Shown: in pieces, positions 23,902 through 37,908 of the stretch
Position numbering within the stretch: position 1 is the first letter of the stretch
Layout of the letters: every line of letters starts with the position of its first letter
Assembly: GCA_026745465.1 (NCBI GenBank)
Contig: JACYXH010000802.1
Coordinates: forward strand, 4,927,758 to 4,991,757
Length of the DNA: 64,000 nt
From: Lota lota
Taxonomy: Eukaryota > Chordata > Actinopteri > Gadiformes > Lotidae
Direction: 5' to 3'
The notes under the pieces: generated by a model
Database searches by the model: none
Told to the model about the DNA's origin: nothing
The model's input: the letters and a program-made list of their open reading frames with translations, nothing else
Position numbers and translations under genes: made by a program

Positions 23902-23973
23902 ACCCTCCCTCCCTCCCTCCCTCCCTCCCTCCCTCCCTCCCTCCCTCCCTCCCTCCCTCCCTCCCTCCCTCCC
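23902..23973. repeat. (CCCT)n tetranucleotide repeat
   Basis: About 70 bases of pure CCCT units. Confidence 0.97.
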
Positions 23974-24923
23974 ACCTCGCACACTCCCCCTCCTCCCATC
24001 CCACCTCCCACCTCCCACTTCAGGCTGTCGCTCAGGCTTGTTTTCACAGATGTGTATTCACCTAGCACCGTATCGAGATGAGGTGGGGAGGGGAGGGGGG
24101 GGGGAGTGTGGGGGAGAAGAAGGAGGTTTGATGGCAGGATGACATCATAATCTTTTGAGAGCCATCTATCTCTAATGGAGCCTGCAGTAGGGTTTGTTTG
24201 GACGAGGGCCACCAGTGCGGACTGCGCTACTTACTGCTTATGTGTGTGTGAGCCTAATGGGAAACAGCTAGCGCTCGTCTCGCGAAAATCACTTTTCAAT
24301 ATGGAAGCCAACACTTAAACGACAAACAACAAAGGTACTAAAACTCTAATTTGTCGGATTTGTGGCGCTCTTCGTGATTTGGGTTGATTTTAAAAGGGTT
24401 TGAACTTTTCTTTAGTTTCCCACATTTTAAGCTATGTCAAACAACGGCATCTCTCTTGCTACTGTGGCAAACGGCCCATTACCCGACATGTGTTTGACAA
24501 AGTCAATGGTATTGAATCAAAGCAAACAGCCTTTCACAGTAATGGAGAGAGTAAGCTGGTGTTTTCACAGTGGCCTTCTGTCACCGATCCAGCCTATGTT
24601 CAAGGCTCTTCATTAGGGAACTGCTGGCACTGATGAATGGACTATGAAACCTCCCTAAATATTTACCCGTTAGTGTCAATGTAGAGGACTGACACTGTCA
24701 TTCATTACCACTTCATGACTTGGCGATTGAGTCTCATTGGTATAAACATAGGCAATGTGCCTTGTTTCAACCCTCGTTCAATTCCGACCTGCGGTCCAAT
24801 GTCAGTCCCTCTCTCTTGCAACCCTTTCTTCAGTTCCCTGTCAATAAAGGTAAAAGGCCAAAAAGCCAATGAAACTTAACAAAATAAACGAGTCATTTGT
24901 GTATTGTTATTGGTGTTTTGTGT

Positions 24924-24926
<3 letters not shown>

Positions 24927-24964
<38 letters not shown>

Positions 24965-24968
24965 TTAT
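24927..24968. repeat. (AT)n repeat
   Basis: About 40 bases of alternating AT. Confidence 0.95.
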
Positions 24969-25296
24969 TTTCAGCACACACATGACAGGCATGTTGTACT
25001 CCAGAATCACAGTAAATCCCTGGCAGAAAATAAGTTGATAAACTGACTAATTGTGGACTCAAGTGCTATAGGTCTTGAAATCCTCACTTTGGGAAATGTG
25101 TTTTGATCCAATGCTTTGATACGTTTTTGTCAATGTCTTTCCCTCTCTTGAGTTAAAACATGTAAACGATTGCTTGAGTTCCTTGTGGGCCTATATGTTT
25201 ATTGAATATAAATATGCTTTCCTCTCTGGCCTCAATGCATTGTTCAGACTGATTTGTGTAGATAGTTGTTCACATTAAGTTCATATCAAGAACTAG

Positions 25297-25298
<2 letters not shown>

Positions 25299-25369
<71 letters not shown>
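25299..25369. repeat. (GT)n microsatellite
   Basis: About 70 bases of uninterrupted GT. Confidence 0.98.
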
Positions 25370-25370
<1 letters not shown>

Positions 25371-25619
25371 CAGACACACTAGCCAGCCATGATAATGTCT
25401 GACTTACTTAACGTTATGAGATGACCATGGTGGTCCATGTGCTGTGCTGTATAAGCTGGATGTTGATGACATACAAGGCACCTTACTCATGCAGGGAATG
25501 CAATATACACAGAAGAGGAAGAGGAAGAAGAAGAGTTCTCAAGCAAAGTCACACAGTTAGGGGTTGATTGTGTCAGAATTCAAATGATGGTTATTGAAAG
25601 TTATAAAATCTATTTTTAG

Positions 25620-25743
25620 CTCTTGCATTACAGAGAGCAGAAGACATCATTCAGATAGACACTAGAAGCTGTGGACATTGGGGATCAAACCCAGAACTGT
25701 CTGGGAGTCAAACACAAATACCCACTACACTATCCTGCCCCCC
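25620..25743 (-). mobile_element. tRNA-like SINE head and body
   Basis: On the minus strand the sequence starts GGGGGGCAGGATAGTGTAGT and has GGGTTTGATCCCC at the B-box position about 50 bp later. That is tRNA-like spacing for a pol III promoter. The head resembles that of the SINE at 50192-50359. No typical SINE tail could be identified, so the end is uncertain. Confidence 0.5.
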
Positions 25744-27300
25744 ATGAGCAATCAACTGTGTAGTGCTCATCATATCTCACCTGCTTCCATCACCTGCCAA
25801 TTGGAAAGCCTGTCCAACGAACTGAAAAAGCATCCATCTTTATTTATAAGGCCTTACCGTGCCAGCATTTAGTCACAACATCACTAAGACCCCATCCCAG
25901 GTCCAGCCTCCTCCACATGGCCACGCACGGTAGGTAACTGGGTGCCCTGCAACACCCGGATGGCTGGGCAGTGGATCTCAGAGCTACTGTGGTCTGTAAA
26001 AGTGACATCTGCGGGGGCCCCGGGGGTGTAGAAGGCCGCTGGCATCAGCTCACCAGTGTCCCTCTGCATGGTGGATCAGTCCAGGGAGACAGAAGGCTGT
26101 AGTGGAGCTCAGCGTAGTCTCTGATTTAATAGACAGCCATGTGCTTGGCAACATGCACATGCACTTGGACCTGGACCGATGGGGGGAACCCTCGGCAGCT
26201 GCTGAGGTCTTGGTCATCTTGGGCTTGACACAGGAGGAGGCCGTTCACACACTCGGCTCACATATGCACAGCACTGCACAAAATCTGGAAGGGAACTTGA
26301 CGATTTACTGAAAAAAATTACTTTGGAATTGGATAGAACCATAGGCCGGCAGGTTCTTTGTCAATGCAAAGTTGTATAATACATTAACGATGCTAACATA
26401 GGAAAGACCCAAAGATTGTGATTGCCTATTTGGAATCAAATCATGATCTAAATGAGAGCAGGGGGCACATACAGCTAGTGCAACAACGCATATGTTGCTC
26501 TGTCGTAAGAAGTATAATACAGAGAGAAAAAGCGCTACAGAAAAAGAACCCTTAAACCTTTCGATTGGTCGCTTGTGTGGCGTGAGGCAGCCTGTTAAAG
26601 TTCCTGAATGGTTCCAGTAGCAGGGTGGATCCACTCACCACCAACCACCAGAGTACATCGGGTTTGGAATGGGCATAATGACCAAAACAGGACCGGTCAC
26701 ACTAATCCACTGAGCGACTTAAATGAGCCTGTGGATCTGTTGTTTGTAGACTTCACAGAGCCGCATTACACTAAACACTTGGTGGGTAAGTAGAAAAAAT
26801 GTTAAGTAATTAACGATCAAGAAACTTTTTTCATTTCACTTCTAAGCCAGGGCACATCACAGCTTTTCATGCATTTTCCCTTTTTCATATTCAACACACA
26901 TATTTGACATTCAGATCCTGTCCACACTGCGCACTCTCGCAGTCCTCAGATGCATGTGTCTGCGAAGTGTGTAACGGTGCAGTGTGTGTTTAATTTCAAT
27001 TTTTTTGCTTAGCAAAGCTCTTGCTGTGCCTGTAGCTGAAGCATACTCTACAAAACGTATTTCAGTGTCCAGTATCCAAAACCCCTTGTAGTGACGTATG
27101 AAGCGAAAGCAAACCAATCCAAACAAGAGCCTCCAACAGGATAACACGGGAAATATGTGTTCATAAATAATACATGGGAATCAAATGATTAATGTATTAA
27201 TTAATTAATGATAATGTATTTACCCTGCCCTTAAGCAGCATTAGACTTGTAAATTATATGAATCAGTAAATCATTAAGTAGCTAGTAGGATTAGTAGGGG

Positions 27301-27301
<1 letters not shown>

Positions 27302-27352
<51 letters not shown>
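27302..27352. repeat. (CA)n microsatellite
   Basis: About 50 bases of uninterrupted CA. A degenerate GT block lies at 27600-27700. Confidence 0.97.
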
Positions 27353-27353
<1 letters not shown>

Positions 27354-28422
27354 CTGGTGCAGTGTGTGTTGCTGGTGTCTATCTTAGTGTGATAAATATG
27401 GGATCCCTGGCGGTGATTTGGCCTGCGTGAGAGGGGAGCTGGATGAGGAGATCCCATGGGGATGTTTCTGGCAGCGTGAGGAGCAAAAAGTAAATAAATA
27501 AGAATATATTTATATCAATATAAATAAATATCTTTGAAAGCTATTCTCTTGGCCATTTCATCTCTCTGAATGTGGGTGTTTGAAGGTGTATATTTGTGTA
27601 TGCGTGTGTGTGTAGGGCCTGTGTGTGCAGGTGTGTGTGCATGCATGTGTGTGTGTGTATGTGTGTGTTTGTGCGTGTGTGTGTGTGTGTGTGTGGACGT
27701 GTGTCTGTGAGAGACATTTTGAAAGGGTAAGGGAACAAAATGAAAAGTGCATGCTATTTTTGGGGTGTTACTACTCAGAATGTAGTTCATACTGGAATGT
27801 TCCTCCGCAGTACTAGTCTAAGAGTGTTCCTTCTTCAGTGCTACTGGCTATTCCAAAGAGCTAGGAAGGGCATCATGGTTCATATGAAACTTTACTTGAA
27901 CAGAACCTTTACATAAACCAGCGTGTCTTGGATGGTTTTCCACTTGGATTTGACTACTTATTAAGATAAAAATGTACAAACAATCAGCGGTGAAACAGAC
28001 ATGAGCATGTTCGTTATTCCGCCCTCTAACCTTTGGCAGGTTTCGCTGCGTCTTACGACGATGACTCACCTGCAATTCGTCGGACAGAATATGGGTGGAA
28101 CCCCCTGCCTTCTCTCTCTCTCTCTCGTTTTAATACCCCCTCGCTCTCAACCTGCCCCAGCACCTATCCACCTGCTGATATATATTATATGATCATGTGT
28201 GACATGTTACCCCCCTCCCTCACCCCACCAATTCTCAGCTATAAAGGGAGAGGGGGAGGGTAACAGTCAGGGCATGGGAGGCCAGTGGTGTCTCTCTCGC
28301 CTGGTATCTGGGGCATAATTGCTTCTTGTTCTCTGTGGTGAGATAGGTCATGACAGAGTTACTGCAGAAAGTCTCCCGCAGCAGAGATTTCACGCCATGT
28401 TATGCACTTGTCAAAAGATATC

Positions 28423-28454
<32 letters not shown>

Positions 28455-29044
28455 ACTCTCTCTCTCCATCTATCTCTCTCTCTGTTCTCTCCATTATAAA
28501 GACACGCTTTGACTCTTCGGAGCGAGAGATGTCTTCCTCATGGCCTTCCCCAGGCCCCCGTTGGGAGGGTGTGTGTGCACATGCCCCCCCCCCCCCCCCC
28601 CCCCCCCCAAACCCCCACCCCCAACTACCTCACTGAGCTTACTAACATGCTTGGCTGCAGTCTGTACTCAGTAGTCTGTAAGTGGCTTTAATTAATGGAG
28701 AATCCACCACTAGACACATATACTGCTTGGCTTCCACATACAGGAACCACTCTGGCCTTTTCTATTTATTTCTTCTTTCTCCCACCACATCAAAAGGTGG
28801 GGTGGGGGGGCGGGAAGGATTGGGAGGAAATCAAAAAGCGCACATGTCCCCCACCGCAGAATCCTTCCTACTAATCTCTGCATCAGCAGTGGACAGCAGG
28901 GGGGAGTGAGTGAAGGAATTCAGAGATTTTGTGGTATCTCATGCACCCTTTGTCATGTCTTCATGTTCATGATGATTTATTATTATCTTCACATCGTCAC
29001 CCTAGTATGGTCAGGAGGATGCGCTGGTGGGACCCACTGCCTTT

Positions 29045-29146
<102 letters not shown>

Positions 29147-29674
29147 ATGCCCTTCGCCCTGAGGGACCTCCAGTCTCTTCAGTCCAATACCATGGCCCCT
29201 GCAGCAGGGCTTTGGAGGCTCTTTCATTTTCACCAAACCACTGATCTGGCGTGCAGCGCTGTGCATCCACACACAGAAGCTTCCACGGCTGTCCACCGGC
29301 CACAGCAAAAGGCCCGGGGACCATGCCCTGGGGAGATGAGGAGGAAGGAGGACGAGGGAGAGATGGGGCAATGGTTTAGTATGGGCTAAAGGGAAAAACC
29401 CACACTGAAGTTCAAAAAGAAAGACAAAGTTGAGCGGCTGAAACAACTAGGAAGGATTGCCAAGCTGAAAGCAATGCAAGTATAGTTGGCAAGGTAGAGG
29501 CGTGAGTTGAGTGTACTTTGTCATACTTGGCAATCTGGTTTGGGCTATAGGCAAATTTAGCTCGATGTAGGCTACACACCTCACTCTGTTGTTCCACATC
29601 TGGGAAGTAAATGCCAAAACCTCAGATTCCTGGCTTCCACTGGATCTACCTGGCGGAAGGCCTGTGGCAAGACC

Positions 29675-29765
29675 CAGTGGTCGAGAGTAACTAAGTACAA
29701 TTACTCAAGCGCTGTACTTTACCGGAGTGTTTATGTCTTTGGAGACGTGTAATTTTAATAAATAT
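29675..29765. mobile_element. Head fragment of a hAT-like MITE
   Basis: The sequence CAGTGGTCGAGAGTAACTAA followed by GTACAATTACTCAAG and GTACTTTA matches the start of a very common teleost MITE, in which an AGTAACTAAGTACATTTACTCAAG-like sequence follows a CAGTGG end. The similarity fades after about 90 bp, and no matching right end or target duplication was found. It appears truncated. Confidence 0.5.
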
Positions 29766-31619
29766 AGAATGTGGTTGGCCACACACAATCACAATTCTGT
29801 GATGCGAACAGAAGTAGTTTGACTTCTGTGCATTTATCACGATGATAGAAAAAAAGAAAATTGGCATGAAAAGCAACATTTGGGAACCAGCTGTTAAGCA
29901 GCTTTACTGACATAACTAGCAACAGTTACATGTGCAGCTTAACGTTTATGTTGTTGGAGAGAAATGTGTCTGGTGGTCTGGTTGTGCAGATAGCAAGAAA
30001 ATGTTTTTCCTGGTTTGACCGGTAGAATATTGTTATAGAATATGTCATATATGAAGGCTTTTTTTGTCATTGTGTGACAAAATTGCAGAGGCATGGGTAT
30101 TTCATTGCTTTTTAATTAGGGGTTTTTCTGGACGAAATTAGACCATAGCTGTTGAATAGCTGCTGTAACATAGATATTTCCCCGCAGTCTCTATGGTTAT
30201 AAGGTCTTAAGACTTTTTGTCATAGGTGAGGTGAAGATGCAGTCTCATAGATTGCCCCATGATCATATAAAACGAAATAATGACCAAAACGAAATAACGA
30301 CTACAACGAAAAGGATTGATCAAATCATTGTTCACAACAAAAGGTCTCTTGTTATGTTAAGTGAACTTTATTTTTGAAGCGCTTACTGCAGCTGGTACAA
30401 CAGTGCATAATAACCAGTTCCAGCTGCCAAACTGGGAGTGGAGCAGCGCCCCCTCGGCGAAAGCTGGGTCAGTTAGCCGCACGCACGTGCTGCAGGCCCC
30501 GCAGGAGCCCGGCCCAGCCCATCACCCAGTACGACTAGTAGGACTACTCTCTTAGTATTTGAGTTGGCCTTGGGCAACAGATGTTTAGGGTTGACCAAAT
30601 CAGTATCATTAAGGACGGTAGCTGGTTCTCATCCAAACCTTAGCTTTTTTTTGTTGTTTTTCACTCATAACGTTGCAAATGCAGAGGAATCGCTTTGACT
30701 CCAATCTCGGTAAGGGACTTCACGACAACTTGTATGAAGGAGCTGCTACGGTGTGCCGCGAGAATAAGCAGGGGATCCATTGCCATTATGACACAAGAGG
30801 CCATAAAGCCTTTAGTACCCACCTCCTGCCCCACCCCTCCAGTGCCGTAACCCTGTTTCTGTTGGATCGAGGAAGGACCCTAAGGGCAACCCAAGGATTG
30901 TTTTTTCTTTTTTTAATGGCTGGTTTTCACTGGAATTATTGAGCGTAGCACCCTGTCCCTGGCCTCATTAAAAAGTCACAACGCCAGCGGTGGAGGTTTG
31001 AAACCAACGTGTTTCTCACAGAAGACAAGTGTGTTGTCGAGCAATTTCTTTGTTTTTCTCCCTTTTAATTCCTCTGCTGCTTTTCATTTTTCTTTTAAAC
31101 TCGGCAAGCCACATTCAGGAAAATGACCTAGTGCTAATTTAGGGGCGCTATGCAGCAAACATGAGAAACTTCCAGCCCTGTGCTGGAGGCGTTGAGAAGA
31201 AAGCAGTCCCCAACAGACTGCTAGTCTGGAAGGGCCTGCGGAGAAAACATGCTCCAGCCTAACTTCCCAGTTTGTCATGGGGGAAGACGAGGGTGGTCAC
31301 CTGACAGCTCTGAGCCTTTTCTTCCCCACCGAGGGTCGAGGGCTGAGTTGGCTGGGAGTACGGCTACCTCTGTTTCAAGCCAACCCGGGACCAAATAATT
31401 CCTGATGTTCGCCGGTAGTCTCCCGGGAGGTCGTTTTTTGGGGCAAGAGCTGAACGTCACTTAAACCTCGGCCCCAAGTTCCGTCCGCCTGACCAACACC
31501 TCTAACCCCCCCTGGTCCTATTGAGTCATGATTGCACGCAAGCGCCCAGTGACAAGCGCTGTCAGTTAGCGAAGAGGCATTCAGGACTCCCCAGCTGAAT
31601 CAACAACACCCTGTGTCTA

Positions 31620-31620
31620 T

Positions 31621-31660
<40 letters not shown>

Positions 31661-31790
31661 TCACATGCACAAGCACACACAAACACACACACGTGCACAT
31701 ACACAAACACACGCAAACACACACACATGTGCACATACATAAAAATACATGCACACACACACGTACACAAATACACTGAAATGGTCTGTT
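31620..31790. repeat. Degenerate CA-rich repeat
   Basis: A pure (CA)n at about 31627-31657, then a variant array with ACATGTGCAC and AAACAC interruptions. Confidence 0.85.
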
Positions 31791-32436
31791 GAGATAACAC
31801 TCTCTCTGTATTGGCCGAGACAACGTGAACTGCAGGTCTTTTTGTTTGCAGGTTCCTCTTGCACATCACGGAAACATGACCTGGAGCTTATAGCTTCTCT
31901 GTTTTGATTGACAGGAGGAAGCTGGTGATAGTATGACCACCCTCGAGCGAGCGATAGTGAGAACGAGCGAGCGGGAGTGAGAGCGAGTGAGAGCGACCGA
32001 GAGCGAGTGAGAGCGATCGAGAATGAGCGTGAGAGAGAGAAAAGAGAGGGCCCCCAAAGAGAGGCCTCTTGCTCTGTTCCTTCAGCCCCGACAGACGGGT
32101 CCATACGTCCAGATGACGCACCGCTCCGGGAGTTAAAAATACGAGCTCACCCTTTTCCTGTTGTAAGTTTTTCCTCCATTCCCCTACCATTCCCTTCCCT
32201 CTCGCTCTCTGTAGTTCATGACACTGGAAGTGGGCCAAGCAAAACACTGACCCCGATTCCCAGGCGTCCGCTGCAGTGCCGGCTCCACATTCCACAGACC
32301 TCGGATCTGGCCAATGGGGGAACTCGGATCCCCCCCGCTCCTAAACACAAAAGCTGCACTCCAATTGGCTGGCAGAACCCCAACAGGTACAGTATAAGTC
32401 AGACTTGAGAATGAGAGAGAAAGAGAGCCAGCGAGT

Positions 32437-32467
<31 letters not shown>

Positions 32468-33762
32468 CGAGAGAGAGAGAGAGAGAGTCTTGGAACTTTT
32501 TCAATGGTCATTCTTCAAAAATTTTAATTCGGTGCCATGGTGGCAGAGCACTGTAGCTTTGGCTTTGACTCTCAATCGATGCTTTTAGCCCATTTCTTGA
32601 TGCATTATTTGGGACTCTGTCTCTGGGATGTCTCCAGAGGGGTGCTGGGCAGCAGGATTCATGGTCAGAGAGCACGGCCCTGTGCTGATTGGCCGAGCCT
32701 TCAATGATGATGAGGGTCAGTTTGAGGGCCTCCTTAGAGGACTGCAGCGAACATAAAAACACACAGTTTAGTATTAAAGAGTCCATCAGACCATATCGAG
32801 TTCTCCTCTCCCCTCATGGAAGTGATTTATTGCACCACTGCAGTCGACTGCAGACAACTAAAACAAACAGGTTTAGCTGTTTATACTGGCTTTTTTCTTA
32901 GGTTCAAACTGTAAATAGTTTTTCTGAAAGTGTCTTGGTACCTTCTGGACATGAATCACAAGACCTTGTCAGGTGCCAGGGTGTATTTAGTTTTCTGCAT
33001 CTTTATTAAAATGAGTATTGCATTTATTGTACAGTAATACGTTCTGTCATGAATGAAGTGATCAATGAATGTGCGATGCGGCCTCACACTTGATCCAAAG
33101 GTCCCACCCAAGCCGGCCATAGAAAAACGTAAGAACAATTAAATAAATACAGAGGAACTAAAAGCGAACAGGCTTGACCCAGGCAGGAACTGGGAAGGCC
33201 GTCCTAGTGCCATGCAAACCTATCATTTTCTCCCCATTTGGCCAGAAGCAGCAGCGCTCCACCTACCTTTTTATTTGCCCAAGAGAGAGTTCTGGTGACC
33301 GCCGTGACTGGCACCACTGGCGGCTCTTCATCCTCATCATCATCGTCATCATCATCATCATCATCATAGCCCAGAATGCCACGCTGTTGCAAGCTCACAG
33401 TCTCACGCCACACAGGACCAGTGGCACTGTGGGACATCACGTCCTGTCATCGCCCCGGGTTATTGAGGCTGTGCAGACAGAGAGGGAGACAGTAGCTGTT
33501 GAGTGAGTCTCTCGCATTCTCTCTCTTTTTCTTTCATGCTCTCCCTCTCTCTCTTTTTCTTTAACGCTCTCCCTCTCCTACTCTCTTTCTGGCTTTCTCC
33601 CTCTTTCTCTCTCTTTGTCTGTGGTCATAAGGGAAGGAAAACAGATGAAATTATATGAGAATGACAACTGCTTTTATTAATAACGACAACATCACTTCAC
33701 TTGCCTTGTAAAAAAGAAAAAGGAAATGCAATTGAAGCACGGTTTTCCCAGTTCAACGTGTG

Positions 33763-33836
33763 AATCGATACACATCTGTCACTTTTCATGTGTATATATA
33801 TAAATATACATGAGAAGTGGCAGATATGTATTGATT
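33763..33836. repeat. 74-nt imperfect hairpin
   Basis: Left arm 33763-33795 and right arm 33804-33836 pair over about 33 positions with one mismatch if G:U pairs are allowed, around a short AT-rich loop. Size and pairing resemble a microRNA precursor or a MITE relic. No known microRNA seed was recognised. Confidence 0.6.
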
Positions 33837-34892
33837 GGAAAGTGTATTTTCTAGTCTAATCCACATTAGGATGGATAAAGTATGGATGTCTTTCTTGTTT
33901 ACACTGCTGGCTAAATTGTTTATTATTTGTGTCCACCTAAGCCGCCAGCCGGCTTTCTGAAATTGTTTTTATGGAAAAGATTTCAAAAGATTTCAATCAA
34001 TCTGATCTGACGGCTAAAGCCTCCACATCTCTTGGTATGGATTAACATTAGCATTAGCATCAGCCATCCAAAGTATCCTCAGCAATGGGCCCAGTCGTCG
34101 TGGGTCATGTGAAGAGTGATTTTGAACTCACTTTTCATTCTTAAAACAAAGACAAACAAATTAACAACTAGTGGACGACCGGTGAAGCTGGTTCCCCCCC
34201 ACCCCTCCACCGCAGGCTCAATCAATAACCAGGAGAGTGTGGAGAGTGAACCACCCCGCCCCGGGAGAGGACAAACACCCCCCACCCTCCACCACCGAGA
34301 CATACACACACACACACTCAACTCTCAACAGGGATGGAATAATTTTCTCAAGGTGTCACTTATTGCATTTATGCATGCCATTGTGCCAGTGTCTGGTTTT
34401 GTGGCGCGTGTGTAGAATGAAAATCCTCTTTTTCATTCTGTCCCCTATAGAATATTACAGTGACATCCACTTTACGAATGAAAACTACATCCGCAGGTAA
34501 TATACAGTCAAGTCTAAAGAGAAACATTCTAAAGCGGAACATTATTCTCTTTGTTGCCTTTGTTAAGAATATATATATATATATGCTATGGATTTCTACA
34601 TCGCCCTCCTGTTAGTGAATGAAGTCAGATTAAACCAGTCTCATCTGAATACTCAGCCGCCGGTGTTTGCACAGCAGACATCCTACACACACACTGTTTT
34701 AAGGCCAGAAGCAATAAAGCTAATATCCTATATTAGTATTTGAGTGTGACTATGTGTGTGATCGCACGCTTCGTGCCTGCCTGCCCATGGCTATGCATGT
34801 GCCTATTTTTATGATCCGTCTTGCATGTGGGCATGTTTGTTCCCCAGCAGAACTACCTACACTATATGCCATGAGCGATGTCTTTGACCTTG

Positions 34893-34905
34893 TATGTGTG
34901 TGTAT

Positions 34906-34975
<70 letters not shown>

Positions 34976-34976
34976 G
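34893..34976. repeat. (GT)n microsatellite
   Basis: GT array with two TATG variants at its left end. Confidence 0.97.
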
Positions 34977-35126
34977 GTCATTCGAGCATGCAGTGGGGCT
35001 CTGGAGGGGAGTTTTATGACTAAGTAAACAACGTTCACAGTGATTCAAAGTGAGGTGAGGCTAGCGTGGCGACTGCCAGGCCTCACTGAGATCGCTGACT
35101 AGATCATAACGCTCTAGTAGGGAGAG

Positions 35127-35170
35127 GTGTGTGTGTGTTCATGTGTGTGTTTGTGTGTGTGTGTGTGTGT

Positions 35171-35265
<95 letters not shown>
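35127..35265. repeat. (GT)n microsatellite
   Basis: About 139 bases, with ATGT and TTGT variants breaking the run. Confidence 0.97.
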
Positions 35266-35267
<2 letters not shown>

Positions 35268-36068
35268 AGGCTAACTGGTGATAGATTTACGTTTCTGGGT
35301 TGGAACATTTCATTTTTTCAACACTCTAGAAAAATCAAATATGTAAGAAAGGAGCACCTGGCCATACTAAAGCACCCTTTTTGTTTATTTTCTCTGCAGT
35401 TATGCGTCACAGATCATGAAACGGAAAGGCAAGTACGATTGAAGAGGACTTTGTATTCCTCAATACATTGTATTGAAAAAGATCCAGATTACAAGCCTGC
35501 TGTAGTGAAATAAACAAATGAATCGGTAAAGCGAGCTTGATATTTCAATGCCTCTCTCTCTCTTTGACATTCTGTCCCTATAATTCTCTTTTCTCTCCCC
35601 TTGATTCAGATCTATTGGGCTGGCCTGTCTTGTTGTACTCGAGGTTCCACTGAGGGATAATAACATACATCAAACAGGAGAACACATCAAGGTCAACTCA
35701 ATGTCTCTTTCCCCTTGACCTGCTAGAACCAACATCAAAGGTCATATAACAACAACAACAGGTCTGGCTCCCTGATAGCGAAAGTGTCTCTAGTCTGTCC
35801 GCGCAGTCTCCTCTCTGGGATTTCACATGTTTTTTTTTAATGGGACCCAAATATTAGCATTTATGGCAGCGATACATTAGCCCCCTTATTATGGCAGTGC
35901 ATAATCCACGGACACCCAAAGGAAGCCCTCAGACGGCTATTAATGTTTGATTGGTGCAGCCTGGTAATGAGTGAGGTCATGCAGAGGGCCAGAGTGAAAT
36001 AGGGGTCCTATCATAATTTTTGGTCCTTTTAAGGAGCCATCTGACACCTGGTAATTAACGTACTGGAG

Positions 36069-36390
36069 GAGGCACACACACACAGGGCTGCGCGCATGCA
36101 TGATGTACACGTTCACACACCGACACACTGACACTAATGCAAACACACACACACACAAACTAAAACACACACACTAAAACTCTAAAACACACATTTAGAT
36201 ACACACAAACACACACACACAATCTAAAACACACGTTATAATATGTGCAGATACATACACAATCAGACACACACAAACACACACAATAAAACACACAGAC
36301 ACACATGCTCACCCAAACAGTGCAATGCATATACACAGGAACATAAGACACACAATCTCACACAGACAGACACACAAAAAGCAACCCCAC
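36069..36390. repeat. AC-rich degenerate repeat
   Basis: ACACAC runs alternate with CTAAAACACAC and ATACAC variants, a decayed CA array. Confidence 0.85.
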
Positions 36391-36639
36391 GCTCCCTTCC
36401 TTTCCTAGAAGAGTGACTGGCTAATCAGACCTCGCTGCAGATGTGTTATCCCTTATAAGTCACGGGAAGAGAGAAGGCATTCTCTGGTCCAACCTGCACC
36501 TCTGGGACATCCCTTCTGCCAGCTGGACCGTGCCCACAGGCACCCCCCCACACACAAAACCCCACTTTTACGTCTCCCTTCCTTTTGACCTCTTTTTCCC
36601 TACCTACTCATTCCACTTCTCAACCACTCCGATCCTCAA

Positions 36640-37002
36640 TTCTTTGCCTTTCATCCATCCCTCGTTCCAATCGCGATACAGAAGGTGATCTCGCCTTTGC
36701 TGTTTTAGCCCCAGCTCTTTGGAAGCCTTTTTCCCAATCTATCAGATTTGCTGAATCTTTGGACTGTTTCCAGCGGCTTCTAAAAACCCATCTTTATAGG
36801 CAAGCCTTTCTAAAGAACTCCATCCCGGTCTTATGTTTTGTTAGGTTTTTGTTTGGTCTGTCTGTCATTGCTGTCTTTTCTAATGTAATTTATTTTTACT
36901 TTATTTATTTATTCATTTATCGTTTTTGTGTGTGTGCGAATCTCTTTGTGTGTTTTAAAAAGTGCTCTATAAATAAAGCTTAACTAACTTACTAACTTAC
37001 TT
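36640..37002 (+). mobile_element. 5'-truncated LINE tail, L2-type (end of the reverse transcriptase frame plus 3' UTR)
   Basis: The plus strand encodes GDLAFAVLAPALWKPFSQSI followed by a segment ending LLKTHLYRQAF. This matches the conserved C-terminal tail of fish L2/jockey-like LINE polyproteins (GDRAFS.AAP.LWN.LP..IR, then LKTHLF..AF). About 160 bp later comes AGTGCTCTATAAATAAAGCT, then the short tandem repeat AACTTACT, typical of L2-clade 3' ends. Most of the element is missing, as expected from 5'-truncated insertion. The exact left boundary is unclear. Confidence 0.8.
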
Positions 37003-37908
37003 CTTCTCTCGTCACCTAGATTAGGATAGTCCTGTTGATCACTGGAGCTTCTGCCATTCAACATAACACAGAGACAAAAGAGACACACACAGAGAGGAAG
37101 AGAGACACAGAGGGAGGGATAGAGGGACACAGAGAGAGGGAGAGAATCACAGTAAGGTTAAGAGATACACACAGAGAGGGGGAGGGAGAGAGGGGGAGAG
37201 AGAAAGAGATGGAGAAAGACAGAGCCAGGGTGAGAGCCAGAGAGAAAGATAGATAAACTAACCCATTTTCTTCCCCATGTTCTCTATTTGCCTGTGACAG
37301 TACTACAGGCTTTGTTATTTGGCTTTGCATTCTGTATTTCCTATTTACCCATTGCACATGAAATCCAATTTCATGTGTGTAGTTACCATGGGGGAGCTTT
37401 GTGCTCTTCTTCTAATCGTGGTAAATGACACAATCTCACAGCTAAATGTGGGTCATTAGTGTTTACACGTTATTTTCCACAGAAACACTCGTTCTCACAT
37501 TTCCTGCTAATTCACTTTACTCAAATAACACTGGGGTTGAAGATGGAGGCCGTTTTGTCGGATCAATATGGTCGGGAAGATGTATCCATTTTTTATATCA
37601 AGGATTGATTTGAGAGGAAGCCCTCCAAAAGGTTCTGCCCCATAGTGCTGATCAAAGACCCTTACGATGGGGCCTTCTGATGCTGGGAGATCAAATACAG
37701 GCTTCTGTCAGGTAAACACTTTGAGAAACTAGCCAATACTCAAACACAGACCCATTTGAAAACCCCTTGTTGTTTGTGTGGTTGTGTGGCCGGGCAAGGC
37801 TTGAGACCTCTTGTGCCCCATGGACGTGAACCACCAGCGATATGGAGAGAGGAAAACGGTGTGCAGTGGCTAAATGACTACCAGGGAGGGAGTACAGTCA
37901 GCTATGGG

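Noticed and set aside
25870-26310. GC-richer patch with short frames on both strands
   Set aside because: I considered it as an exon or processed pseudogene, but the frames are short and resemble no protein I know.
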